A stretch of 64,000 nucleotides of DNA from Lachnospiraceae bacterium. Its GTDB lineage: Bacteria; Bacillota; Clostridia; Lachnospirales; Lachnospiraceae. The translations under genes and the position numbers were made by a program. Within the stretch, counting starts at the first letter, position 1; every line of letters begins with the position of its first letter. The stretch spans positions 1 through 64,000 of the forward strand of contig JAFQBM010000027.1 of the NCBI GenBank assembly GCA_017399685.1, read 5' to 3'. This document shows, one piece after another, positions 55,256 through 64,000 of this stretch. The notes under the pieces were generated by a model, which did not search any database, was not told the DNA's origin, and saw only the letters and a list, made by a program, of their open reading frames with translations.

Positions 55256-55340
55256 TGTTCTTCGTCCTTTTTCCTTTTATTTATTCATCTTATCACATAT
55301 TTTTAGAAACTGCAAACCTCAGAAAAAATACACTCATCTT

Positions 55341-56093
55341 TTAAACATATCGGTCATAAACTACCATAATTTTTCCTTTTTTTGTTTCTCCACAAATATG
55401 TTTGAAACAGATTTTTCCAAATCCCCTCACACTAATGATACTACCTTCTTTTACCTTGACACTGTTATTCTCCACCACAGCATAATCCATAAATACCTTT
55501 TTACTTCGAAAATATTCTAAAACTTCTTTTCTGGAAAGTTTAAACACCGCACAAATCAACGCATCCAGCCGCAGTGAAGCAACGATTACTTTTTCTTCTT
55601 TTAATGTAGGACTTAATTCCGGCAGGGATAAGTCTGCCACTTCACACTTTACATTGGTATTTCTGACCTTTTCAAGGTGTTCTATGATAAATTCTGTAAT
55701 ACTGCTTTCACAATATACATATGCAAACTTATCCTTTACCATAATATCTCCGATTACATCCCTCTCTATGCCAAGATGCATAATAGCACCAAGAACATCT
55801 CTATGAGAAAAATCCTTCGCAAACTTTAGCAACAAGGGAGAAATCTTAATTAATTGAATCGGAAATTCCCCTTCATACCCCAACTCCTGCGGATTTCCAA
55901 ATCCTATCATTTTTCTTTCACAGTTTTCATTTCCTCCAAACACCTGATAAGCAAAAGAAGCAAAGTCCTCTTTTTTCGCTAGAAAACAGCTAAGTTCCTC
56001 TGGATTTAAAAAATGCGTATAGGTATACAAATTATTCCGATAGGATTTTTCAGCCAAATCCATAATTCGTTTTAATAACCATTCCTGTTCCAT
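55341..56093 (-). CDS. YlmH-type S4 RNA-binding protein
   Basis: A 250-residue protein. The N-terminal part resembles YlmH (FLNPEE, MIGFGNPQE, HRDVLGAIMHLGIERDVIGDI). The S4 domain covers about 175-240 (LRLDALICAVFKLSRKEV, GSIISVRGFGKI). YlmH in other Firmicutes acts in the ribosome rescue pathway or near division genes; here there is no ftsZ or divIVA neighbour. The ATG at 56093, with GGAGG 5 nt upstream, is preferred over the TTG at 56105. Confidence 0.85.
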   Translation of the reverse strand: MEQEWLLKRIMDLAEKSYRNNLYTYTHFLNPEELSCFLAKKEDFASFAYQVFGGNENCERKMIGFGNPQELGYEGEFPIQLIKISPLLLKFAKDFSHRDVLGAIMHLGIERDVIGDIMVKDKFAYVYCESSITEFIIEHLEKVRNTNVKCEVADLSLPELSPTLKEEKVIVASLRLDALICAVFKLSRKEVLEYFRSKKVFMDYAVVENNSVKVKEGSIISVRGFGKICFKHICGETKKGKIMVVYDRYV

Positions 56094-56188
56094 CTTTTCC
56101 TCCAATCACTTTTTAAAAATCTTCCAGCATGCTTCATTTCCTTTGTTTTATTTACCAGAGCAATTATGGAATTTCCCAATAAAGTACA

Positions 56189-56244
56189 ATAAGCTGATGT
56201 AAACTTAACCGGAAACATTCACGGCTATAGACACATCAGCTTAT
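56189..56244. other. 12-bp inverted repeat with 32-nt loop
   Basis: ATAAGCTGATGT (56189-56200) and ACATCAGCTTAT (56233-56244) pair perfectly in the gap between the AI-2E-type gene and the S4 gene. There is no T-tract on the minus strand, so it is a weak terminator or a structured leader of the S4 gene. Confidence 0.6.
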
Positions 56245-56294
56245 CCAATTCATTTTTCCTGCGTAAACTGCCCATTATCTAAATATATCCCGAT

Positions 56295-57641
56295 TTAATA
56301 ATGGCTGGTTTCTTTCGGCATACCCTTTTTTTCTAATTTTGCCTCTACCACGCGTTTAATCAGATAATAGATTACCGCAAAGGTAGGAACACCGATTAAC
56401 ATACCGATAAAACCAAATAATCCGCCACTTACCAGGATAGCAAAGATAACCCAGAAAGGAGATAATCCAGTGGAATCTCCTAAAATCATAGGACCAATCA
56501 CATTTCCATCCAACTGTTGAAGCAAAATAATAAATATTCCTAAATAAATTCCTGTTTTAAAATCAACCAGCATAATCAAAACTACACAAGGAATTCCTCC
56601 AATAAATGGTCCAAAGAAAGGAATTACATTGGTTACACCTACGATTACACTAATTAACATCTTATACTTTTCCAAATCCATAAAGGAAACACCTGCATAG
56701 CAGAGCATACCAATAATAAAGGAGTCAATCAACTTACCATTGATAAATCCACTATAGGTTCTATGACAATGCTGCATGATTTCAAATAATACACTAGCTT
56801 TCTTTTGTGGTAAGAACGCGTAACACATTTTCCTTCCTACACTTACAAAATGATCCTTGCTTGCCATAACATAAATAGCAACAAAAATACCAATAAAAAA
56901 GTTCTTTAAAACATTGAACACACTGATTAAGCCGGAAGTAAAAGAAACAGCAATCACATTTAATGTATTTAACAGCTCTGTCTGCATCCAGTTTTCCACA
57001 TAAATAACAGAGGAGTTAAGCAAATCATTTACCGTCCGGTTAAATTCTGTATCTTCTGAAAATTTATTATTTGCCCAACTGACTAATTTATTCATTTTAT
57101 CCGGAAGCTCCACAATAATGTCCTGAGCACTGGATATAAACTGTGGTACTACTGTCATTACTAAAAAAGCAACAATAAAGATACCAATACAGATGGATAG
57201 TAAAATACCCATGTTTTTAGCAAATCTACGGTATTTCGCTCCTGGTTCTTTTTTTAACTTCAGTATCCTGCTCTCCATAAACTTTTCAATAGGATTCAGT
57301 AAATACGCCATTACAATTCCCAGTATAATTGGCTGTAATACACTGATGGCCTCATCTACAAGAACTGCTACCTTGTCAATTCGAAATAAAAAGAAGAAAA
57401 AAATCATAGAAAGGGCAATCACGAAAAAACTTCCTATATTCTTTTTGGTTAATCTCCAATTAAAAGAGTTCGTCTGTTCGTTTCCCTCCACCAGAATTAC
57501 CTGGGTATCAGGATTACTATTTTGAAAATTTATATTTTCTGCTTCTTCCTCTGGGCCAGTCTCTCTTAACAAAGTTCCAGTTTGTCCAGTTTCCTTTATA
57601 TCCACATTTACATTATTTTCTCGTTCTTCCTTTGCCATCAC
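56295..57641 (-). CDS. AI-2E family (TqsA/YdjX type) membrane protein
   Basis: A 448-residue membrane protein with about eight hydrophobic helices after a 65-residue polar N-terminus. The PIILGIVMAYLLNPIEKFM segment and the late VIPFFGPFIGGIPCV and LLQQLDGNVIGPMILG blocks are typical of this family, which includes autoinducer-2 exporters and Na/H antiporter-like proteins. Substrate unknown. Unlike some members it carries a charged amino-terminal cytosolic tail. Confidence 0.88.
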   Translation of the reverse strand: MMAKEERENNVNVDIKETGQTGTLLRETGPEEEAENINFQNSNPDTQVILVEGNEQTNSFNWRLTKKNIGSFFVIALSMIFFFFLFRIDKVAVLVDEAISVLQPIILGIVMAYLLNPIEKFMESRILKLKKEPGAKYRRFAKNMGILLSICIGIFIVAFLVMTVVPQFISSAQDIIVELPDKMNKLVSWANNKFSEDTEFNRTVNDLLNSSVIYVENWMQTELLNTLNVIAVSFTSGLISVFNVLKNFFIGIFVAIYVMASKDHFVSVGRKMCYAFLPQKKASVLFEIMQHCHRTYSGFINGKLIDSFIIGMLCYAGVSFMDLEKYKMLISVIVGVTNVIPFFGPFIGGIPCVVLIMLVDFKTGIYLGIFIILLQQLDGNVIGPMILGDSTGLSPFWVIFAILVSGGLFGFIGMLIGVPTFAVIYYLIKRVVEAKLEKKGMPKETSHY

Positions 57642-57718
57642 TTTGCTCCTGCCATTTCATAATATTTGAGAACATGATATTTTGACTTCTTACTACCTAT
57701 GAGTTGTTTTCTCAGATT

Positions 57719-58318
57719 TCATACCTCCAGATTACTTCCCTGACTTAATTCATCTAAAGTCTTTCCATATGCTGGCAAAAACTCTGTCATAAAAATTTTA
57801 ACTTCTTCTGATTGTATTTCTTTTAACTGCTCATATATCGTGTTCTTTGCCGTTGAAAATTCTTTATTTCCTGCGTTTTCCTCTTCAATGCACTTAATAT
57901 AGGCAGAAAGCTTATCTGCCCCCTTCACCAGTTTCCAAAGTGCTGCATCTTCTTCCTTTGTGAAAAAAATGCTGTCATAGGATTTCCGCATATCCTCCGG
58001 CAACATGCAAAGTAACTTTTCACAAGCTACTTTTTCCACCTCTTTATAAGCATCTTTTATCTTATCATTGGCATATTTCACAGGAGTTGGCATATCTCCT
58101 GTAATAATTTCATTGGCATCATGATAAAGTCCTATCAGAGCTGCTTTTTCAGCATTATAATTCTTCCCTAATCGTTTATTTCCTATTACAGCCAACGCAT
58201 GAGCCAGCATACTGACTTCCATGGAATGCTCGCTAATGGTTTCCTGTCTTGCATTACGCATCAACGCCCACCGCTCGATATACTTCATTCTTGACATCAT
58301 TGCAAAAAACTGATTCAT
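57719..58318 (-). CDS. YfbR-like 5'-deoxynucleotidase
   Basis: A 199-residue HD enzyme. RWALMRNARQETISEHS starts the metal site, HDANEIITGDMPTPVKY contains the HD pair and the YfbR-specific DMPTP segment, and a later Asp lies in KGADKLSAY. YfbR removes phosphate from deoxynucleoside 5'-monophosphates. It is 14 bp after the papain-like gene and probably in its operon. Confidence 0.9.
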   Translation of the reverse strand: MNQFFAMMSRMKYIERWALMRNARQETISEHSMEVSMLAHALAVIGNKRLGKNYNAEKAALIGLYHDANEIITGDMPTPVKYANDKIKDAYKEVEKVACEKLLCMLPEDMRKSYDSIFFTKEEDAALWKLVKGADKLSAYIKCIEEENAGNKEFSTAKNTIYEQLKEIQSEEVKIFMTEFLPAYGKTLDELSQGSNLEV

Positions 58319-58332
58319 TCTTCCTTCGTCTC

Positions 58333-59028
58333 CTAATGCAATACTAAATCATTCAGATGAACATTGGCAAAATCAAAGGCATTCACAGTAAAATTCTCAA
58401 AATCCAAAGTATGAATTTCATTGGTTAAGATATCCCAGTTTTTCGGTACCCAGGAGCTTCTGTAATTTCTGATTTTTCCTTTATATATTCTTGATAATTT
58501 CGGACATAGTCTAAAATCTTTTGGTCGTACCAGACCACAGTTTTTATGAAATAAATCAATGCCACTTTTCTCAAGTATATATGCCACAAACTGTGAACAA
58601 AAATACTGGGTTTTCCGTTCTACCGGTCTATGTATCATAGCACCTACAATTCCAAGATAATTATAGGTATAGATATCCTGATTATCTTTAAATACCTGTA
58701 TCTCCTGCTTTAATCTTTCGTATTGCTGGTCACTTACTTCTAATGCGTAAATACTGCACTTGGTTTCTTTAAATTTACCAAATACGCCCGCTTCAATATC
58801 TTCCTTGATAAATCCATTGTCCCAAGGATTATTTACTTTCTTTCTTGCGAAGCTATACATTTCCCTTAACTCTACATCCAAAGCAATGGATGCGTGGGCA
58901 TAAGGTTCTCTGGTATACCATCGAATCATTTTAGCAGGAAATGTAGATGTCTGAGACAAAACTAAAAATACATATTTTCTCTCATCTGGCTGTTTTTGTG
59001 AATGATTATGAAATTTTATTTTACTCAT
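58333..59028 (-). CDS. Permuted papain-like (YiiX/NlpC-type) protein
   Basis: A 231-residue protein with the order His first, Cys later: YAHASIALD (His near 45) and YFCSQFVAYILEKSG (Cys near 144). This is the arrangement of the circularly permuted NlpC/P60 families, which cleave amide or lipid bonds. There is no signal peptide, so it probably acts inside the cell. The exact substrate is unknown. It lies between the DUF2225 and YfbR genes. Confidence 0.8.
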   Translation of the reverse strand: MSKIKFHNHSQKQPDERKYVFLVLSQTSTFPAKMIRWYTREPYAHASIALDVELREMYSFARKKVNNPWDNGFIKEDIEAGVFGKFKETKCSIYALEVSDQQYERLKQEIQVFKDNQDIYTYNYLGIVGAMIHRPVERKTQYFCSQFVAYILEKSGIDLFHKNCGLVRPKDFRLCPKLSRIYKGKIRNYRSSWVPKNWDILTNEIHTLDFENFTVNAFDFANVHLNDLVLH

Positions 59029-59047
59029 GATTCTGATTCCTCTGTTC

Positions 59048-59905
59048 CTATCCCTGTTTTGCTAATTTTTCTTCTTTGCTTACAAGCTCTTTTAAATCCC
59101 TCATCTTATTCTTAATCCGTTCCGGTGCAGCCTTATCCACTAAAATATTGCTAATCCAACGTTTTGCCGTCTGGTACTGCCCACATCTTCTGCAAATATC
59201 CGCCATAATACACATAAGCGTTACCTGATCCATACCACACATTGGAAAAGGTTCGTTCGAAAATGCTGCATCAAATCCCGAATAAGCATTTACTAATAAA
59301 GCATGTTCTTCTTTTTGCAGTTCAATTGCAATCTGTCTTGCTTTACTTCCGTCTGTGGAAATATTATCTCTTTTGCCCCTTAACATCCAGGCAAGTTTTA
59401 GACAGGTATATGCTTTTTCACTGTCTTTTCCACCCTTTACCACGGTACAAAGCAATGCCAGTTTATGCCTTAAAATCGCCTCATCATAGGAATATACTTC
59501 CAAATCATTGTTAATCCCTCTAAAACTAGGGGTGATTTTTTCTTTTACCAGTTTTGCCTGACGAGACATAATGCTGGAAAAAAACTTCGACAATGCTGCA
59601 TAACCACACTTCTCACAAACCACTGCATCGTATTTTAAAGGATCCATTTTTTCATAAATCGGTCTTAAATCTGTATCAATCCCAGATGTCCGAAGTTTTC
59701 CAAGCCGGACGGCTAATACTCTATTTTCATGGTCGCAAATCGGGCATTGATATGTTTTTAGATAAAGCATGTCTTTTTCATGAAACTCTTCTACTTTTTC
59801 TTCTTTCTCTGTTCCCTGTTCCTTCTTTTCTTCGAATATCTTGACTTCGTCTAATGAATCAAATCCTAGTGCTTCCAGGCCAGAAAATAAATTCATATCC
59901 CCCAT
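59048..59905 (-). CDS. DUF2225 zinc-binding protein
   Basis: A 285-residue cytosolic protein. CPICDHENRVLAVRLGKLR (Cys pair near 53-56) and VVCEKCGYAALSKFF (Cys pair near 95-98) form a likely zinc site, followed by a helical TPR-like region. This is DUF2225, role unknown. The ATG at 59905 has GGAGG 8 nt upstream; the frame to 59920 starts inside that site. It leads a short operon with the papain-like and YfbR genes. Confidence 0.85.
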   Translation of the reverse strand: MGDMNLFSGLEALGFDSLDEVKIFEEKKEQGTEKEEKVEEFHEKDMLYLKTYQCPICDHENRVLAVRLGKLRTSGIDTDLRPIYEKMDPLKYDAVVCEKCGYAALSKFFSSIMSRQAKLVKEKITPSFRGINNDLEVYSYDEAILRHKLALLCTVVKGGKDSEKAYTCLKLAWMLRGKRDNISTDGSKARQIAIELQKEEHALLVNAYSGFDAAFSNEPFPMCGMDQVTLMCIMADICRRCGQYQTAKRWISNILVDKAAPERIKNKMRDLKELVSKEEKLAKQG

Positions 59906-60031
59906 CACCAATACCTCCAATATTTATCTTACATTCACGAATAAACTTGCATTACTAAATTCTCTTTGTATTGTAAGCACCTTGTTTCGAAACCGTGTCT
60001 GCAAAAAGCTACCGGTTCTAACTGTTACAAT

Positions 60032-61690
60032 TTACTTTTTATATGAGCTTTTTAACGAAACAATTCGGTTAAACACAAGATTTCCTTCCTTGCTGTCTTT
60101 TGTATCTACGCAAAAATATCCATGACGTAAGAACTGGAATCTCTCTAATGGTTTTGCATCCTTTAATGCTGGTTCCATATAGCATTCTTTCATTACTACC
60201 AAAGAATTCGGATTTAAATTCAATGAACCGTCCTCATTTAATTTTCCTTTTTCTTCATCAATGATATTTTCATATAATCTTACTTCCGCTTTTACTGCCT
60301 GAGAAGCATCTACCCAATGAATGGTTCCTTTTACTTTTCTTTCTGCGAATCCGCTTCCACTCTTAGTCGCAGGGTCGTAGGTACAATGTACTTCTACTAC
60401 ATTACCATTTTCATCTTTGACAAAATCAGTACAAGTAACAAAATACGCATTCTTTAAACGAACTTCATTTCCTGGGAACAATCTGAAATACTTCTTTGGA
60501 GGTTCTTCCATAAAGTCTTCTCTTTCAATATAAAGCACTTTCGAGAATGGAACCTGACGTTTTCCCATTTCTTCATTTTCCTGATTATTTTCCACGTCAA
60601 GATATTCTACCTGATTTTCCGGATAATTATCAATCACCAGTTTAATCGGATCTAACACTGCCATCATACGATTACACTTCATTTTTAAATCTTCACGGAT
60701 ACAATATTCAAACATGGCATAATCCGATGAACTTTGCGCCTTAGATACTCCGGATAATTCCATAAACATCTGAATGGATTCTTTGGTAAATCCTCTTCTT
60801 CTAAGGGCACTTAATGACACCAGACGAGGGTCATCCCAACCATCTACAATGCCATCTTCTACCAATTTTTTAATGTATCTCTTACCGGTGATTACATTGG
60901 TAAGGTACAACTTGGCAAATTCAATCTGTTTTGGCTTGTTTTCAAATTCCAATTCATTGATAACCCAATCGTAAAGTGGTCTGTGGTCTTCAAATTCCAA
61001 AGTACAAATAGAATGAGTCACTCCTTCCACTGCATCTTCAATCGGATGAGCGAAATCATACATTGGATAAATACACCATTTATCCTTGGTATTATGGTGA
61101 GACATACGGGCAACACGATAAATAACAGGATCTCTCATGTTAATGTTACCGGAAGCCATATCTATCTTTGCACGCAATACCTTAGAACCATCTTCGAATT
61201 CCCCATTCTTCATTCTTTCAAATAAATCCAGATTTTCTTCAATGGAACGGTTACGATAAGGACTTTCTTTCCCCGGTTCCTTTAACGTTCCTCTATATTC
61301 ACGAATCTCATCTGCAGATAAGTCACAAACATATGCCTTTCCTTTTTTGATTAACTTTACTGCTCCTTCATACATGGCATCAAAATAATCAGAGGCATAA
61401 AAAAGATGGTCTTCAAAATCTGCCCCCAGCCATTCTACATCTTTTCGAATGGATTCTACAAATTCTGTTTTCTCTTTCATAGGATTGGTATCATCAAATC
61501 TTAAATTAAACTGACCGCCATATTTCTTTGCCAGACCATAATTTAATAAGATGGATTTAGCATGTCCAATATGAAGGTAACCATTTGGTTCCGGCGGGAA
61601 ACGGGTTACAATCTTGGTACATTTTCCTTCTTCTAAATCTTTCTCGATGATTTGTTCTATAAAATTCTTTGATACTACTTCATTTTCCAT
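60032..61690 (-). CDS. glnS: Glutaminyl-tRNA synthetase
   Basis: A 552-residue class I synthetase. The HIGH motif is in [14 protein letters not shown] (about 31-44), the FDDTNP loop follows, and [13 protein letters not shown] marks the acceptor-binding region. The second signature reads [14 protein letters not shown], where E. coli GlnRS has VMSKR, so this loop is divergent. A two-barrel anticodon domain fills the C-terminus. Many Firmicutes lack GlnRS and use amidation; Lachnospiraceae often have it. It stands alone. Confidence 0.95.
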   Translation of the reverse strand: MENEVVSKNFIEQIIEKDLEEGKCTKIVTRFPPEPNGYLHIGHAKSILLNYGLAKKYGGQFNLRFDDTNPMKEKTEFVESIRKDVEWLGADFEDHLFYASDYFDAMYEGAVKLIKKGKAYVCDLSADEIREYRGTLKEPGKESPYRNRSIEENLDLFERMKNGEFEDGSKVLRAKIDMASGNINMRDPVIYRVARMSHHNTKDKWCIYPMYDFAHPIEDAVEGVTHSICTLEFEDHRPLYDWVINELEFENKPKQIEFAKLYLTNVITGKRYIKKLVEDGIVDGWDDPRLVSLSALRRRGFTKESIQMFMELSGVSKAQSSSDYAMFEYCIREDLKMKCNRMMAVLDPIKLVIDNYPENQVEYLDVENNQENEEMGKRQVPFSKVLYIEREDFMEEPPKKYFRLFPGNEVRLKNAYFVTCTDFVKDENGNVVEVHCTYDPATKSGSGFAERKVKGTIHWVDASQAVKAEVRLYENIIDEEKGKLNEDGSLNLNPNSLVVMKECYMEPALKDAKPLERFQFLRHGYFCVDTKDSKEGNLVFNRIVSLKSSYKK

Positions 61691-61875
61691 GATATTTTCT
61701 CCTAATTACATATCGTGCATTACGGTTTATGCATTACTGGCAACGCACCTTTTATTTTTAAGTTCACTTTCTCATAATCTCCATTTTAACATGAATTGGT
61801 ATATATTGAAAGAGATTTTTTTATGAAATATGAAAAAATGAATGGATTGAAAGTTTTTTGCTCATTGATATATGC

Positions 61876-61909
61876 AAAAGGGACACTTATTTATGTGAAG
61901 TGTCCCTTT
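61876..61909 (-). terminator. Terminator after the flotillin gene
   Basis: On the minus strand AAAGGGACACTT/AAGTGTCCCTTT, a 12-bp stem with a 9-nt loop, followed by TTTT. It lies 25 bp after the flotillin stop. Confidence 0.8.
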
Positions 61910-61934
61910 AACTATGACTATAAGTCATCTTCAT

Positions 61935-63524
61935 TTATTCTATTGTCTTCTCTGATTCTTTTGCAATCTGAACCATAGGTGCTTCCACACCGGTAACATT
62001 TATATTTCTGGTTACCTGTGCATCGTAACCTTTCGCCTTAATCAAATCGCTTAAATCCACTCCTGTTACTTCCTTCATGGATTCAAACACCTGAGCCATA
62101 ACTCCCGTTACATTTCCGGCAACATTACCTACACCGTTTCCATTTCCATTGTCCATAATTAAAATCTTATCAATTTGTGATAATGGCTGTGCAATCTTTC
62201 CTGCCATATCCGGTAATACCTGAATTAACATTTCTGCAACTGCGGCACCTGTATATTGCTGGTAAGCTTCCGCTTTCTTCTGCATGGCTTCTGCTTCTGC
62301 GATACCTTTGGCACGAATGGCTTCTGCCTCTGCCTTACCTTTTTGGCTGATAACATCCGCTTCTGCCTGACCAGTGGTTTTAATGGCTTCTGCCTCTGCC
62401 ATTGCTCTAACTTTCTGAGCTTCTGCTTCTGCGATAGCAAATTTCTTCTTCGCTTCTGCCTCTGCTTCTGCCTGGGCAATCTTACGATACTTTTCAGAAT
62501 CTGCCATGGTTTGTTGCTTTTCTTTTTCTGCAATGGCAGGTTCTACTACTTCTGCACGAAGACTTTCTTTCTTACGTTCTGCCTGCTTTTGAGCAAGTTC
62601 GATATTTTTTTGTTCCTTTACGATATCGATTTGCACCTGAGCGGCTTCGATATCTTTTTGTCTTTCCTGTTTTAATAATTCTGCATCTAACTGGGCTGCA
62701 ATGACTTCCTTCTGGGTAATATTCTTTTGAATATCGTAAGCAGCATCTGCCTTCGCTTTCGCAGCCTGTTGTTCCTGCATATAGGATGCTTCTTGTACCT
62801 GTTTTAACTTGTTCGCTTCTGCAATTTCTGTTTCTGCCTGTAATCTTGCCTGTTCACCGGCACGTCTTGCTTTTGAAGTTTCAATCTGAGCTTCTCTGTT
62901 CGCTTCTGCTTTCGCAATTTCTGCATCCTTTTTCTTTTCTGCAATCTGCTTTACACCTAATGCCTGTATGTATCCATTCGTATCGTTGATATCTTTAATG
63001 GTGAAGACTTTTACTTCCAAGCCCATTTCCATTAATTCTGTACCAACCACTTCCTGTACTTTAGAAGCAAAGGTCTCTCTGTCTCGGTAAATTTCTTCTA
63101 CTGTCATGGTAGAAACGATTTCACGTAACTTACCTTCCAAAACATTGGTGGCAGTATTCTTAATGGATGCCTCAATCTGAGTCTCATTCTTTCCAGTAAA
63201 CTGCTCAATAGCATTAAAAATCGCAGTCTGTTCATTCTTTACCTTAATAACTGCGGTACCTACCACTGCAATCGGTACACCCTGAGAGGACATACTCTCC
63301 TCTGTTACTACATCAATCTGAATGTTACCAAGGGAAATATAATCGATTCGTTCCAAAACCGGAATGACCAATCCACCACCACCAGTAATAATCTTCTTTC
63401 TAAGACCGGTAACTACTGCCGCCTTATCCTGTGGAACCTTTTTCCACATAGAAAGGATGACAGAAAGAATGACAAACACTCCAATGACAACTAAAACTAC
63501 TGCAATCAATTCGTTTAAATCCAT
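61935..63524 (-). CDS. floT: Flotillin-like SPFH protein
   Basis: A 529-residue membrane scaffold. One transmembrane helix (about 4-27) is followed by the SPFH domain (about 35-200: VVTGLRKKIITGGGG, VIPVLERIDYISLG, VQEVVGTELMEMGLEVKVF). A long Ala/Glu/Lys-rich coiled coil (about 215-440) carries repeated EAEA units. Flotillins organise membrane microdomains. The ATG at 63524 has GAGGAGG 9 nt upstream; the frame to 63554 overlaps the next gene. It follows an NfeD-like gene, the standard FloT pair. Confidence 0.93.
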   Translation of the reverse strand: MDLNELIAVVLVVIGVFVILSVILSMWKKVPQDKAAVVTGLRKKIITGGGGLVIPVLERIDYISLGNIQIDVVTEESMSSQGVPIAVVGTAVIKVKNEQTAIFNAIEQFTGKNETQIEASIKNTATNVLEGKLREIVSTMTVEEIYRDRETFASKVQEVVGTELMEMGLEVKVFTIKDINDTNGYIQALGVKQIAEKKKDAEIAKAEANREAQIETSKARRAGEQARLQAETEIAEANKLKQVQEASYMQEQQAAKAKADAAYDIQKNITQKEVIAAQLDAELLKQERQKDIEAAQVQIDIVKEQKNIELAQKQAERKKESLRAEVVEPAIAEKEKQQTMADSEKYRKIAQAEAEAEAKKKFAIAEAEAQKVRAMAEAEAIKTTGQAEADVISQKGKAEAEAIRAKGIAEAEAMQKKAEAYQQYTGAAVAEMLIQVLPDMAGKIAQPLSQIDKILIMDNGNGNGVGNVAGNVTGVMAQVFESMKEVTGVDLSDLIKAKGYDAQVTRNINVTGVEAPMVQIAKESEKTIE

Positions 63525-63547
63525 ACTGTAATTCCTCCTCACATTTT

Positions 63548-64000
63548 TTAACACTCTTTTGGTTTTACAATCGCCATTTTTTCCTGAAATTCTACGATAG
63601 TAACAATGGTATCCTGGCTGATTTTTTGCTTAGGATTCTGGGCTTTCGCCGGATAGGTACTGGTGATTCCGTCATAGGTAGAAACACTGATAGCACCAAA
63701 TCCACCTTCTACAATGGTATGAATCACCTTTGCATCAAACAAAAGCAACTGCTCTTTTGAATAGGTCGTATGCTCCACTTTTCGTAATTTACGAATCAAA
63801 GTCTGGACTACCACCGCTGCCAGATAAGCAAATCCTATTCCAATCAAATTCACAAATAAGAAGTTATCTCCATCATAAAGAAAGGTTCCAAGTAATCCAT
63901 AAATTAACAATCCGGTACAGATACTATTTATGGACAATGGCAATAAGCAAATCGTGGTATCACCTATTTCAAATCCCGCATCCATATCAAAGTCAATGAA
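63548..64000 (-). CDS. NfeD-like membrane protein, partial (YuaF type)
   Basis: The frame is open to the right edge (FIDFD before the ATG at 63985), so the 5' end is missing. What is visible has at least two hydrophobic segments and a C-terminal OB-fold-like domain (VIHTIVEGGFGAISV, then TIVTIVEFQEKMAIVKP), as in NfeD/YuaF partners of flotillin. It lies 23 bp upstream of the flotillin gene, consistent with one operon. Confidence 0.75.
   Translation of the reverse strand, partial: FIDFDMDAGFEIGDTTICLLPLSINSICTGLLIYGLLGTFLYDGDNFLFVNLIGIGFAYLAAVVVQTLIRKLRKVEHTTYSKEQLLLFDAKVIHTIVEGGFGAISVSTYDGITSTYPAKAQNPKQKISQDTIVTIVEFQEKMAIVKPKEC

Noticed and set aside
61691-61875. T-box leader at glnS or pheA
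   Set aside because: I found no AGGGTGGNACCGCG-type antiterminator sequence and no specifier-loop structure upstream of glnS, lysS or pheA.
1-64000. CRISPR array, prophage or complete insertion sequence
   Set aside because: No regularly spaced repeats, no phage structural genes and no transposase were seen; the only mobile protein in view is the intron maturase.

Overview
The window looks like a chromosome segment of a spore-forming, low-GC Firmicute, most probably a Lachnospiraceae member. The reasons are an alpha/beta-type small acid-soluble spore protein, a type III glutamine synthetase, a glutaminyl-tRNA synthetase, a FolB-FolK fusion, DUF5721 and DUF5662 proteins, and strong AGGAGG-type ribosome binding sites. 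The genus cannot be fixed from the sequence. Nearly everything is on the minus strand; the clear plus-strand genes are a DUF5721 protein and a GGDEF-EAL protein.

Positions 1 to about 12,240 are one end of an integrative conjugative element of the Tn1549/CTn type. Read in the direction of transcription it holds DUF6075, DUF3970, ParA, ParB, a RepA_N initiator, a DUF6050 membrane protein, an unknown 189-aa protein, a two-gene AT-rich cargo cassette (DUF2971-like plus a DUF5677/HEPN-like protein), PcfB, the VirD4 coupling protein, Maff2 and the first codons of a VirB6/TrbL-like protein. virD4 is split at its Walker B motif by a 2.9-kb group II intron (978-3878) carrying its own maturase; exact splicing restores the frame. 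A perfect or near-perfect 25-bp palindrome occurs four times in the element. Relaxase, VirB4 and integrase lie outside the window.

Positions 12,251 to 20,300 return to housekeeping genes: lysS-greA, DegV, a DUF368 (PopT-type) transporter, DUF5721, a DHH phosphoesterase, three tRNAs (Leu-AAG, Arg-UCU, Pro-UGG) and infC-rpmI-rplT behind an attenuator leader. infC appears to start at ATT.

Positions 20,300 to 33,500 hold ppk and ppx (polyphosphate), pheA with a second Gre-like factor, a folate block (folBK, folP, HD protein, folC), glutamine synthetase III and a HisC-type aminotransferase. Positions 33,700 to 43,080 hold fabH, engB, clpX, clpP, tig, the spore protein, a lipoprotein, signal peptidase I and htpG under a perfect CIRCE operator.

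Positions 43,090 to 64,000 hold a SulP transporter, a GGDEF-EAL protein, a GH13 amylase, a SpoU methyltransferase, dnaE, DUF5662, a YlmH-type S4 protein, an AI-2E family protein, a YfbR-type nucleotidase, a papain-like protein, a DUF2225 protein, glnS, a flotillin and an NfeD-like partial gene. Two copies of a repeat (30,100 and 54,426), one a long fold-back structure, look like a small non-autonomous mobile element.
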